From Microvelia longipes (Eukaryota; Arthropoda; Insecta; Hemiptera; Veliidae), in NCBI GenBank assembly GCA_018340805.1, contig JACMZG010001913.1, forward strand, positions 15,255,487-15,319,486: 64,000 nucleotides of DNA, read 5' to 3'. Below are positions 15,349 to 27,800 of this stretch, piece by piece; position 1 is the stretch's first letter, and the number at the start of each line of letters is the position of its first letter. Both the position numbers and the translations under genes were made by a program. Under the pieces are notes generated by a model that ran no database searches, was not told where the DNA came from, and was given only the letters and a program-made list of their open reading frames with translations.

Positions 15349-18300
15349 CTATCTGTTAGTGTGAAATCCTGTAGTTCCATCTGGTCCACGGGGTAATCTA
15401 TAAGCTCCAAATTTCACTGCCGGCCTTGTTTCAATATGAATCAGCCTAAAAAATTATTTAAAAAAAAAAAATAAAGGAGGATTAAAAGTAGTAGGTAACA
15501 ATGATAACTTTAAGAACTGATAAATATACTGATGACTATATTAATTTATCTATGGTTAAGAGAAGTTTTGTTATAAGTCATTGCTGATGCTTGAAAAATC
15601 TTGGTAAACCTAAGGTATGTGCGCCTCCAGTGTTTCAAATTTTATTCCCATGTGGTACTTTACTCAGTACTTTATCAACCGTTGTAATTCTAATAATGAA
15701 TCAACATCTATAATAACTTGTTTTTATTAAAGAAGCTGTGAAACGACACTGAGAAATAATACCAACCTTCTTTCACAAGTAGTTTCTGATTGTTGAACTT
15801 CATTATATTGTTGCATACTTTTTGTTAATATTTCTGTAGGACCTTCCTCACTCTCCTAAAGAAATACAAATAACTTAACATACAGGTTGTGTAAAAAAAT
15901 ACATGGCAATTTGCCAAGTATCCTACCACCTCAAAATGTAATTTTATGATTTTTTTAAACAGAGATCAGTACTAAAGGTCATTTTCATAAAATCCTCGTT
16001 TATTGTGGCTAAAGTAATACTGCTGGTTTGATTTTTTCTTTAGTTTTTACTACTAGCACAAATTACAAAAATAAGCTCAAAAAATCCCTGAAAAAAAGTT
16101 TTCAGCCATTTTTAAATATTCTTGCATATTGACTTCAGACAGAAAATTACAAAAAATATTGTTTTTTTTTTTAAATTTTATTTTGGGTTTATTTAACTTA
16201 CTTTAATGGAATACCTGTTAACTTAAATAGTTTAAGCCAGAAGATGACCCAAAGGGGATCGAAATAATTATAGCTTAAAATATATTTAATTTACAAAACT
16301 AAAGACTCGCTTTTCGTTACAACCAAAACATAGCTTGTCGGTTTTTAAGCTGATTTAATTTTTAACTTGAAAAATCACCCCATCAATAACTATTTGTAAG
16401 GATGTTGAATCATATAGGAATTAAAAAGATAACCAGAGGTTATTTAATAAAGGATGAAAAAATAAAAAATCAAAACCCATAATGATTTAAGTTAATTGAA
16501 TACAGGCTGTGTTACCCATATATTTATTGTTTTCTCCAAATTGCTTCATTGCTAGTAGTTGTAAAGATTTAACATTTTATACAAATGCTCAGCAAATTAA
16601 ACTGATGAGTCTTAGAATCTTCTGATTTTTTATACAATGCTTAGAAAATTAAATGTTGCTATATCCCTCGGGCTATATCTTTCTACATGGTCACGTGACT
16701 AAAAATCAGCTGGAAGGGAGAAAATGTAATTTGTAACACAGTAAAAGGGAAGAAAAAAGTCCCAACAGCTGCAAGGGGGCGATGATATTAATTTGTTACT
16801 ACTTGTATGTTAGATTTTTAAATGGGTCAGGACACATGTGTGTAGAGCACGCCCACTGGGGGTTTGTACTATGGTTATCCAGTGACGTTACCCAAGTACC
16901 TGCAGGTATTTTTTTCTTTCTGAAGTTGGACACCTGCTGCTTCTATTAAAACAGCTGTTTTTACATGTAGAAATATATAGCACAAGGAGTATAGATGCAT
17001 TCTACAGGTTTCAGTAAGATGCATACCAAATTTAGTGCAGTTTTTATAAAAATTGATTTTTGTGTGATAAAAATAAGGCTGAGTATGTAACAAGGGTGTT
17101 ATAGTAACATTTTTGAAGGTACCAATATTATCTTGGGTTAGCAATATTTAAAAATACGCAATATATCATTTGTTTATAGTTCATTTACATTGTTTGAAGC
17201 ATTATAAATATATTTTTAATTCAGTACCAATATTATACTTGGGTTAGCAATATTTTAAAAATACGCAATATATCATTTGTTTATAGTTCATTTACATTGT
17301 TTGAAGCATTATAAATATATTTTTAATTCAGTACCAATATTATACTTGGGTTAGCAATATTTTAAAAATACGCATATCATGTTTATAGTTCATTTACATT
17401 GTTTGAAACATTATAAATATATTTTTAATTCAGTAAATATTCTTGGGTTAGCAATATTTTAAAAATACGCAATATATCATTTGTTTATAGTTCATTTACA
17501 TTGTTTGAAGCATTATAAATATTTAATTCAGTACCAATATATACTTGGGTTGCAATATTTTAAAATACAATTACTTCATTTACCTGAATATTATTAGATT
17601 CCCCGAGAATTCTTTCTCTAGCTTTAGCATACTCTACTTCTCTCTGCAAACAAAACACCACCCAACATTTTTGAGTGAAATAAAAGGTATAATATCGGAC
17701 CCTGGCAGGGAAGAATAAGGTTACAACACAAAAACACAGTTATTGTGAGATTCAGACCGTGTGCACTCATAGCTTTTCTCAATAATTGTAGCACAGTTAA
17801 CAATGATCTAGGAGTTCAGATCACATTTGAATATAATAAACCAGAGTGTTGTATCCAAAACTCTGCTATTCTGTCCCAATTCAAGTGAGACAAAACTGGT
17901 ATAATAACTTCCCTTTAGTGTTTCTGTTAAAATTGTTTATTTATTGAAATGTTTTTTTCAAGGTTTTACAGGCTTGTTCATAAAAAATAATGAAGCAAAA
18001 AGTGAAAATAAAACTAACCTGCTGAAGAGTTTTAAGGGGTTGCTTAGGTCTATCCTCGACATTCTGTATATTGTGATTAAAACCATTGGGTCTTTTTAAA
18101 ATTTTTAAACCTGGCTGAGGAGGTCCATATCGAATACTATCAGATTGTAATAAAATAACTGTACCACTATAACAAAAAATGATTTTTCAGTAACATAGAT
18201 ATATACCTAATTGCTTCAGGAGCAGGGATCCAATTCAGTTGACAAGATTAGGTTTTGTTTCAATAACAGTGATTATTGCACGTAGTATCAAAATTATTAG

Positions 18301-21194
18301 AACCAGATTATTTTATGAGGTAATGGTCAGATGTTTAAATAGTTTGGTCGATAATTTTATATTAGTTTTGTATTATTAGAAGCAACAACAGAGTCATCAA
18401 GAGCCCCTATATACCTACAGTATAAATGGGAAAAGTAAAAAAATCTACATCTTGAGAATGAGTGTGAATGGGGGTTCATCATAAATAATTAAATGAAAAG
18501 TCTCCCAACAAAATAAAAACTTTATTGGCAGAGTTTGAATCTAATATCTAAAGCTAAATCATAGACTCACTCGTCTTCCTTTTATTTCTTCAACGGTTTT
18601 GCACTGATGATGGCCTCTAGCTAGGTTGAAAGCGCTTTGCCAATAAAGTTTCTATTTTGTGGAGAGACTTTTCATTTAATTATTTTAAAAAAATCTAGTT
18701 GACTGATGAAACCAGTTAATGTGACAGTTGTAATCCACTATCCAGCCAACAGAAGATTAAACAGTAGGACTGGAGTGTAAATAAATAAAGGACACTCATT
18801 GGTTATCATTTTACAATGATACTAACAAAAAAAATGCGTACATGATTATAAAAAAAATATTTAGGAAGTGGAAGTATTGTAATCCCAGTGAAGATATGTT
18901 AAGTTTTGAAGAAGCTACTTCTTCAACTTAAGTGGTAAGTAAGATGGGGGTAAGTATTAAAGCATCTTTAATATTAAAACGATTAACTTACTTTTTATTT
19001 GATTGATTTTCAGTAGCACATTTAGAAGCTAATTTCTCTATTTGTTTCTCAAGTGTCTGAAATCATAATTAAATGTACAAAACTAAAATATAAAAAAATT
19101 AAGAGTGTATTTAAAATTAGGGTATTACTATTGTGAGAAAAACAAGGTAAATAAATTTGGTGATTAAGTTATCTAACAATAAGTTAAACGCATCATTATA
19201 CACATTCTTAGTATGAATCAATCCATATTTTCTTACCATTTTACAATTTCCATCCAGTAGTAGTATGATCATAGTAGATACTTAAGTACATAACAAGCCA
19301 CATAAAATGTTAGTGCTTCATACATATAAGTTACATACAATCATATATTTAAGTGTTTAAAGACAATTCATACAATGATTAAGATATATTTTCCAGACAA
19401 TTATATTAGAGGAGATTAAAGGTTCAAACCCCCTGTGAGGGGAAACACCATTATCTTTTATTCGGTACAAAGAGAAATAGTAAAGTTTAAAGTTCACCAC
19501 ACAGGACTTCATGCCTCTATCAAGACTTCTCTCAATTATTGGTATACATAGTACTTATATGGTATTAGTCAACCATGTCAAACAAAAAATATTAAATCGT
19601 GTTTTATACTTTAAGTACCCTCTTAAAAGTAAGTGCTTGTGTCCAGCACGGTACAAAGCGTCTATAAATATTTCATTTACATGTTATTTGCCTTAAGAAA
19701 ATTTAACTTTATAAATATAAACATTATAATAGTTCATATTAAAAGTAATAAGTGTACTAAAATAATTTCATATTAATGGAAAAAACAGGTTGAAATTTTA
19801 AGCCATGAAAAAAATTTGTTTGTGATAAATTACTAACAAATACAAATCAGGCAAGACGACAGGATGTAACCTTTTTTACTTTAATGACATCAGCCCTAGA
19901 CAAGACTTTGTTTTGGCCTCCACAGACCAATAGACAGCACGAACCTTACACTATAAATCTTAGAAACCAACAAATTTTCTTCATTCCTTTTCTCCGAACT
20001 AATTACCTCTTCAATTCTCCTATATGTCGAATGATGCGTCTAGCAAATTCTATTCCTGACTTAAAATTTACTGTGTCTATTTCTAAATTCAAATCGTTTG
20101 TTACTTCTCATCTCCTCTCAGTTCTATAAAGTATACTTTTAATTGTTTTGGATGCATATGCTACATTATAATTTTAACTTATTTTTAGTTCTCTATTCTT
20201 TTACGTGAATTTTATGTTTTTTTTTTTTTTTTTAATTTTTATTTTATTTATATATTTATATTTCTTTTTTATATTATTTAGTATCTTTTATTTTTATATT
20301 ATATATTATCTTTTATGTTATTCTTTTATTTAACGTTTATTATTTGTGTGTATTTTTGCTATCTTTCTCACCATCATAATCATATTTATCACTATTTCTT
20401 TGATGTTATAGCTTTTTTTCTTTTTTCGCCATTTACTTTTCTCCTTTTTGAATGCAATATTTTTTTTATTTTATAGCCTTGTTAAATTTTCCTTTTTGAT
20501 GTTTACTATTAATTTATACTTTAACTTATTTTTTTATCTTAATTTTGTAAATTTTTGTATATTGGCTCACGCCGTTAACTATAAATAAATAAATAAATAA
20601 ATAAATAGAAATACAATTGTAAATACATGGATTTAAATTAACTGCATTACTTATAAGAGGATATTATAGAATAAGAATTCAATCATAATCAGTAGCTAGT
20701 GTGGGGAAATAATGAGAGGGAGCCAATCAGGTTAGTCTGGATGGTAAATCACACTTACAGTTTTATATCCGATCAACCTCATTGGTTCCTCAACACTATT
20801 TTTCCACGCTGTCAACTATAACTCATTCATGACATGGACTACCAAGACCACTTATTAGGAAGTGGTTGGTTTATCAAAAAGCTAAGTTGGAGTGTAAATC
20901 ATCTAGACACCAGATGAAGGGCCAACTCTTTCAAAGATTAGGTCATATTACTTTACTTGGGCTTAACTAACAGCCACAACTGTCTATTTATAGAATCTAA
21001 GTATTATTAAGATAAATTCATCTCAAAATTATCATGAGCGTTTTTAAATGCTCATCTATGAACGAAAACACAAGTATTCAGAAAAATAAATATTAAAAAC
21101 TTGCTAAAGAACTAATGAAAAAATTAAAATTTACATTGGGGTCGTCTAAGGACTCCCAGCTGTCTAGGCAGTCGCTGTCTCCATTTTGTGTCAT
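15349..21194 (-). CDS. SZRD1: SZRD1-like SUZ domain RNA-binding protein, 6 exons
   Basis: Exons on the minus strand are 21194-21135, 19056-18992, 18166-18019, 17643-17584, 15855-15767 and 15445-15349. All have GT-AG junctions and join in frame to 172 aa (human SZRD1 152 aa). The start (MTQNGDSDCLDSWESLDD) matches the acidic, Trp-containing N-terminus of the family. The SUZ domain runs from about residue 43 (VILLQSDS, then LKILKRP) to the conserved REVEYAKARERILGES (92-107). The C-terminal SUZ-C-like signature RLPRGPDGTTGF ends four residues before the stop. SUZ segments bind RNA; the cellular role of the small SZRD1 protein is poorly defined. The gene is head-to-head with MIOS and tail-to-tail with SEM1. 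The intron after exon 4 begins with a tandem array, and the first intron contains a LINE 3' end. Identification is strong. Confidence 0.93.
15856..17583. other. SZRD1 intron 4 content
   Basis: Holds the 105 bp tandem array at 17121-17570 and otherwise AT-rich DNA with no feature that can be supported. Confidence 0.4.
17121..17570. repeat. 97-107 bp tandem repeat next to SZRD1 exon 4
   Basis: Five units, each beginning near CTTGGGTTAGCAATATTT (17132, 17238, 17345, 17442, 17544). Units differ by small deletions, and the last is truncated. The array stops about 13 bp from the exon 4 splice donor. Confidence 0.9.
18448..18686. mobile_element. family A foldback element with 11 bp duplication
   Basis: Bounded by AAAAAAATCTA at 18437-18447 and 18687-18697. 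The left end is the inverse of the family terminus (GAATGAGTGTGAATGGGGGT) and the right arm has the complete hammerhead-like motif. It lies in SZRD1 intron 2. Confidence 0.85.
18601..18640 (+). ncRNA. candidate minimal hammerhead ribozyme (family A, best copy)
   Basis: Reads as stem I GCA (18601-18603), CTGATGA, bulged T, GGCCT-loop-AGGTT as stem II, GAA, AGC/GCT palindromic stem III without loop, T at position 17, then TGC closing stem I. All invariant hammerhead core residues are present; the single extra T before stem II is the only departure. Such short-stem-III forms usually act as dimers. Confidence 0.45.
19860..20608 (+). mobile_element. 3' end of a jockey-like LINE
   Basis: The frame ending at 20129 reads NLRNQQIFFIPFLRTNYLFN SPICRMMRLANS (shown in two parts), the typical C-terminal tail after the reverse transcriptase of jockey-superfamily LINEs. 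A T-rich 3' UTR follows and a tail of AAATA repeats (about 20582-20608). The copy is 5'-truncated and cannot be active. It sits in SZRD1 intron 1, opposite to the gene. Confidence 0.7.
20684..20824. mobile_element. CCAAT-rich MITE, copy 1
   Basis: About 130 bp; GAGCCAATCAGGTT near one end and AACCTCATTGGTTCCTCAAC near the other, with GTGTGGGGAAAT / TTTTCCACGC further out. Other copies are at 26561, 27870, 35497, 50797 and 63685. Terminal repeats approximate TATAGTGTAACACA. Confidence 0.75.
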
Positions 21195-21847
21195 AATCTT
21201 GATCAAGCAAACAATTCTTGGAATAACTAACTTGAATAAATGTTTAACTTGAATTTTCAAACTAATTTTAAATTAAATGAATACATTTTTGAAAGTGTAA
21301 AAAATAGAGGAAAGAAAATAAAATATTCGAAAAATTATAACAACAAGAAAGGTTACGTAATTTGATATCCGAAATGGACTGTCTAGAGAGCAGCCAGAGA
21401 ATACAAGACTGAAACATTATACATCCTAAAAGTTTAAAATACGGTTGGGAAATCAGACAAATATGTTGCAAATTATAATTTTATAAAAGCACTAGATTTT
21501 TTATGGGTTGATAAGGATCAACTAAGTTTTTATAAAAAAGTAAATAAGTTTCAAATTTATCAAATCTACATTGTCTACATATTATATTATGCATTTTAAA
21601 AGTAAATACTCCGGTTGCTCTCTAGATTCTCTATGAAGACAAATTGCTTATCAAGCTCAAACATTTGTTGAGTTTGTTGTTAATTTATGAAAATTTGCTG
21701 TGTTAATTTTAATTTTTTTAATTAATAGATCCCAGTATAGTATAAATGGGTTAGACATTACGATTTTGGAATTGCTTTACATGTAAATACAATTTTAAAT
21801 CCTTGAACCATTCTTTTCAGTAAAAACACAAGTTCAAGTTGTTTGAA
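21195..21847. promoter_or_regulatory. shared SZRD1/MIOS intergenic region, probable bidirectional promoter
   Basis: The start codons of SZRD1 (minus, 21194) and MIOS (plus, 21848) face away from each other with 653 bp between them. The interval must contain both 5' UTRs and both core promoters. No obvious TATA box or CpG-rich core stands out, and none of the repeat families of the window was recognised in it, which contrasts with the repeat-filled introns on either side. The assignment rests on gene layout only. Confidence 0.5.
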
Positions 21848-24800
21848 ATGAGTGGAATTAGACAAGAAGTTCTCTGGTCTCCAGTTTGTTACGATGAATT
21901 TATTACTTGGGGCACTGAGATTTATTTGTACAGGACTATACCTAGGCAGCAAGCTACTCAGCAATGTAAGTTTATTTCTTCTGTTACTGTTAAGTAACTT
22001 GTTATGTGTGTTAGTAAGATTTCAGCTACAATTTCCTTGTAAAAGTGTCATGTTTTATGGTATATCTAATATTATTGGAGATCTCAGCTCCCCAGGTAGT
22101 CTCAACATCACGATGACTCGACACTTTTCATGGTAGGATTCTACTTTGTATCGACACTTCTAACTGAACAATGTGTTGATGTAACATCATCACATTCAAG
22201 TGTCAATACAACTTAAAATCCTGCCAGGGTAAAAATAAATATTTCCAGTCCCTAAGGAGTACCAACACTATAAAGCCTCATTAAACCATGACTTGTGTCG
22301 ATGTAACAAGGAGTTTTTACAGGTCAAAAATACGTCACACCCCTGACACCCCTTGTACTGATTCTAAGTAAGATGGACACTTGTGTTGATGCTTAATAGT
22401 GTCAAGACATTCGTGATATCAACACCTGAGGAGGGACCCGGAAATCTCTGTACTCTGATTAGTTCTCAATGATTTGAACGCATTCCTACCAACTATGGCA
22501 AAATTAATTACCTTAGTTGAGGGGACGTCATAGAGATATAGACATTACGAGGCTTTACCTTTTACTGAACATTTTAGAGATTAATGTCTTTTTTAAGAAA
22601 TATTCGTTTTAAACATATTTATACATTATATAATGGTGTTGGCTAACTCTAACTCTGAGTATAGTGATTGATTTTTATTCAAATAGCAATTCTATGTCTT
22701 ATGGTTCCAATGAGAAATTGATAACGGTGGGTGATCAACGTATATGGGTATTGGGGTATCAACATGTATATGGGGTTTTTAATTTGTTTCTAATTTTTGA
22801 CGATTTACCTTTAAATTTTTTCTTGAAGTAAGTTGAGTTTTAACTATATTACTCCATGGATTTGCCATAAAACAACCTGACTCCATTAAGAACAAAAGTA
22901 GAGAAGAATCCATCACAAAAACAAACGGCACATACTTGGTACAAATTGTGCAGGTCTTACATTTATATACAAACTTACCTATCGATGGTTTCCTATTGTT
23001 TTGCTTATTAAAATGTTATAAACTAATAGTAAAGAGTAATATCTTTTATTTTTCGTACATTTTTGATAATTCATTTAACAAGTCAATTAATTGAATGACC
23101 AATGATGCTATAAAAATTGTCAATATTTTATAAATAAATACTTTGATTATTCCAGGATTTAAAGTATTGCTCTTACCACTACCAACTTAGATTTGTTGGT
23201 TTTCAGCTGGGATTTACCGATAACCTGGTTATACTGTATTAAAAATATAAAACACGGTTTTGTATCAAACTATGATTAAAATATTTGTTTAATATTTAAT
23301 ATAATATTAATAAAAAAGTAACACTTTTTAACACAAATGAAATAAAGCACAAAGGTTAGAAAATATCATCTTATCAGTTAATTTAAATTCTTCTTACTAC
23401 TAATTCAAACAATTTAATGCAATAAATGAGTAATTTTGTGAGTTGGTGCAAAATAAAATTATACAAAAGTAAAATTCATGAACAATAAATTAAATAAAAC
23501 ACTATATTGTGATTTTCACCTTCTTATAAGTTTATTTAAAAACTCGTGACAACTCATGTAAAAGGTTTTCCCCTATGAAAGAGTGACTTTATTGAGTTTA
23601 AACTCTCTTAAAATTAATTAAAATAAATCACTTAAACATTTTTATTTTACTCTGTTGTTGATCTCCAATCTTTATTTGGCTTATGGCAATATTATATATT
23701 TTTTTCAGATGTAGAGTTGTCCCACAGCACTTGTGCCCAACTGATTTCAACCAATTCTTCTTACCATTTATTAAAATGTTTGGATATAAAACCAAAAGCA
23801 AGTAGTAAAGAAGAAGAGAATTTATTGGCTGTTGGATTAGCCAATGGTAGAGTGGCTTTAATTAATCTTATGTCATCACCTCTCCTTACATCTGACTCTA
23901 AAGCACTACCTCTTGAATTTGGTAAGGTCATATTATTAATCCTGTAGAAAACTAAAATTTAACTAAAGAATTCAAAACTAGAGTTTTTTATGGAAGATAG
24001 CTTGAATCATGGGATTTTACATAGTTTAATTGATAGTAGCCTCTCCTTTGTAGTCACAATATGTTGAGCCATTAGTATGTATAGTTCATAACTATGTTGA
24101 AAGGGTTCGGTTAACATCAAGATTTTTAAATGTAACACTCTGAAGTATTACAGACTTACTGATTGCCTTTGTAATTAATTTAAAAGTAATTAGTTGTATA
24201 GGTATACCAAGAAACTATTTTTTCAGCTACTAATAGCATCTACTATGAGAGATGGACTCAGCCAAACACTAAAAAACCTAAGCTCCTTGCTTGTGGATTG
24301 TCCAGCTTTTGGTGGAGAGTAGAATCTAGGCTCACATCTATGTATATGAAGAGTTAGTTAATGTCAAAACATGTTAGCTCGAGATTGTTCACTATAAAAA
24401 AAACTAAAAAACTTTTTTTCTGCCACTAGTAGCTGATTAGTGTCTGATCTTAGTACAGTCATAGGTATTGCGATAGCAGAAATACCCTATCTCAATACAT
24501 TAGGAGGCTTGAAACAATTTTTGAAGGCCCTGTGTTACCTCATTGTAATCTACTCCTAGATTGTGTTAAGGTTATAAAAATCAATCGTCGGATTTTCCCA
24601 AATTGCTTGTGTTTTGATTTGTATTATATGTTCTGGTACCATAGTTACTGTAATTTTCTACTGCTTACTTATTTGTTTGATTATATTAATTTTGCTTAGA
24701 GGTGCTCAGATTATATTTTTCGTTATTTTAAAATTCAACTGACAAACCATCTGTACCATATGAGTACAGGTCCAGAGGGTTACCGATTTAATTTTGCCAA

Positions 24801-27800
24801 TGTATTTATTCATTTTTGTATAATATAAAAATGACCAATATAATTTTGTACTTTAATTGTATTTTTTTAGTAATATTGTAAAATAAAGCTTGATTAAAAA
24901 AAAAATACTGACCACAGCCAATACAGCTTAGCTTTTGTGAGAGCTGATAAGACAGGTTTTTGCTACTTTACCGTGCTAATTTAGCACTACTTAGTTAGTT
25001 CTGATTAGTTACTGAAATTCTCCTCTGTAATATAGTTTATCTGCTCACGGCAGGAAAATGAAGCATTACTGAACTAATTTTAGGCGAGAAAGTAGCATTT
25101 CCCAGATCGGCTGGTAATTAGTCATGAATGACTGCACTTTACCTGCCTAGGCAGGAAAGTAGCATTTCCCAGCCGCACCTGCCTATGCTCGTAAAGAAAG
25201 TAAATAGATAATTTTTGTAAACATGATTAGTTAATAATAAAAAGCCTATTTAATTTATTTAATAATTTATACAATGAATAATTACATTATTTAACTAATT
25301 AAAATTAAAATAAAACAATTTGCAATGTAAATCTTTAATTAGAAATAAATTTTATTGGTTATATTAAAGGCAACACTTTTTGTCTATATCTCATCTTTTT
25401 TTGTCAAGTCATTTACTACTTTTATCATTCGAACCCGTATTTAATACAGTTTAAAAGTTAGTTTATTCTATAGCGATTCTATAGCGTTTTGTGATGAATA
25501 TTGTCGAAGATATAGACAAACTTTTCGAACATACCCCTCCGGATGTTTTGGAAATAGCTACAAATGCCAAAGAGAGCTTACTATCCGGCAAATCAGGGAG
25601 TAGGTATCTCAAAGCATATGAAGTGCTCAAAGAATAGTGCTCAGAGAAAAAAGTAAAGAATGTAAGTGAAAACGTTGTGTTAGCATATTTAAAAGAACTG
25701 GCAAACACAAAATCGAGCGCAACTCTGTGGTCAACTTTCTCGATGATAAGATCTGTATTATCAGTCAAAGAAAATGTAAATATAAGACATTATACAAATG
25801 TAATAAGTTTTTCAACAATGCTAGTTTTGATTTATTACTGTTCGCAGAAAAAATATTGTGTGGAACGAGGCCGGAAAGGAAACATTACTGACTCATATAT
25901 TTGCCTTCCTCGGCTTCGCCTCGTCAGTCAAAATAAAAATTACCTGCCTCGGCTTCACCTCGTCAGTCAAAATAAAAATTACCTGCCTTGGCTTCGCCTC
26001 TGCAGGTAATTTAGATAGCACACCCTCGCCTTTGGCTTGGGGGCTAACTTCGATACTAGTCAGTAATATTCCATTTTCCTGCCTAGTTACACAAATAACT
26101 ATTACTATATTACTTAATGCTTTATAGCACAACCCAGTCTTTAAATAAATTATGAATAATTTTTTAAATCAATTATGAACAATGATGAAGGAATAATTGA
26201 AATAGGCTTTGGATACATTTTTGGTCTCACAAAAAATCTCTCTGATGTGCCTCAGTACTCAAGAATATTAAATTATAATAATAATGATGATCAAGGAAAT
26301 CAATGTTTCTTATGAGCCAATATCAATTTTATGACAGTGCACTTCGTAAGATATATCTTTATCCAAATCATCATAAAATTAATAGTAAATCTATTTTTAG
26401 AATTATAAAATTCAGTGAAATATTTGTTTTGTTGGTCACCCTGATAATTTTTTAAACTTGTTGAGTTAATAAATTACATGAGGCTTGATTGTTTCTGCTA
26501 AGATTTTGTCTACTGTGTAATGAGTTATTATTGAATTAGTGATTAATTTACTCAATTATAGTATAACACACGGTTATAATCAGTTTCAGCTTGGGGAAAT
26601 AGTGTTGAGGAACCAATGAGGTTGGCCTGATATACAATTGTGGATGTAGATTAACATTCAGGACTAACCTCATTGGCCCTCTCACATTTTCCAACGCTCT
26701 CAACTGGTTATAACAGTGGATTATAATATAATGACTTAAGGTTAAGATTTAACCTTTACCTTCAAGTCTTTAAGGTATGACTTAAAACAAATTTTCACTT
26801 TATATGCACTATTGTATTCAAATGGACAGAGCAATAAATACTTATAAGGACACAATTAGTACGTTCACACACACTTTAGACCCGCGTATCGTATAGAGTA
26901 CGATTTCTCAATACGGTAATTTAAGCTGTATGAACCATGCGGAGGGGATCCGATCGCATACGCTAGAACTAGGGAGATGGAATCTAAACGGATCCCCCGA
27001 TACGCTGTCTTTTTGTGTGTGTACCTTTAGAGAGGATCGTATTTAACAGATAACCTTCTCGTCAAACTTTTATTTCACTTCTATATACCCGTTTTTGATC
27101 AAATAACTTTTGGAATATTATTTTTTTTAGTGTAACTTTATTATTATGCAAAGAAATCACAATTTAATTAAATATATTTTTTGTTTTAAACTTCCTTATA
27201 ACCAAAAGTGATGCTTCACTATACAAGACGCCATGTTTTGGCAAGATCAGTTATCAATCGACTAAACAAATACGCTGCAAGAACCGTGAAGTTAGTTGAC
27301 CGTATTGTATACGTATTCTATACGATCCGCGGATCTAGAGTGTGTGTGAACGTACTAATTCTTACTAAGACTGCCAGACATAACATTACATACTTCGGAC
27401 TTAACTATTCAATCACTTACCTGATTCGATGACTAGTTTAGATAATAAAGCATTTATTAAAAAAATTAAATGAAGTCTGTTGGCTCATTCATTATATTGA
27501 ATTCTTTTAATTTCAATATTCATTGTTATTAGTATTACTTGATTATTGAATGCACCTTTGATTGTTTACAGTTCCTAAGCATTCGAGGATGTGTCATTCT
27601 GTGTTATGGAACCCGTATCAAGAAGGTTTAGTGGCAGCTGGTATGGAAAAGCATAGGAATGACTGTGGAGTTATAATTTGGAACACAGAATCACCTGAAT
27701 ATCCTTTATGGGAAGTTGGTGCCTCGGATTCTTCTAACTCAATAGCATGGCTACATTCTAGTCCCACAACATTGGCAGCTTCATTTAATAATAAGTCTAT

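Noticed and set aside
20039..20129. Active LINE
   Set aside because: Only the last protein segment and 3' UTR with AAATA tail remain; the rest is truncated.
21852..22136. 94-codon ORF overlapping MIOS exon 1 in another frame
   Set aside because: Shadow of exon 1 (21848-21965), which has the real MIOS frame; the rest is intron.
27208..27432. 74-codon ORF in MIOS intron 2
   Set aside because: Lies across the end of the 0.5 kb palindromic element; no domain and no conservation in the sister copy at 10163-10656.
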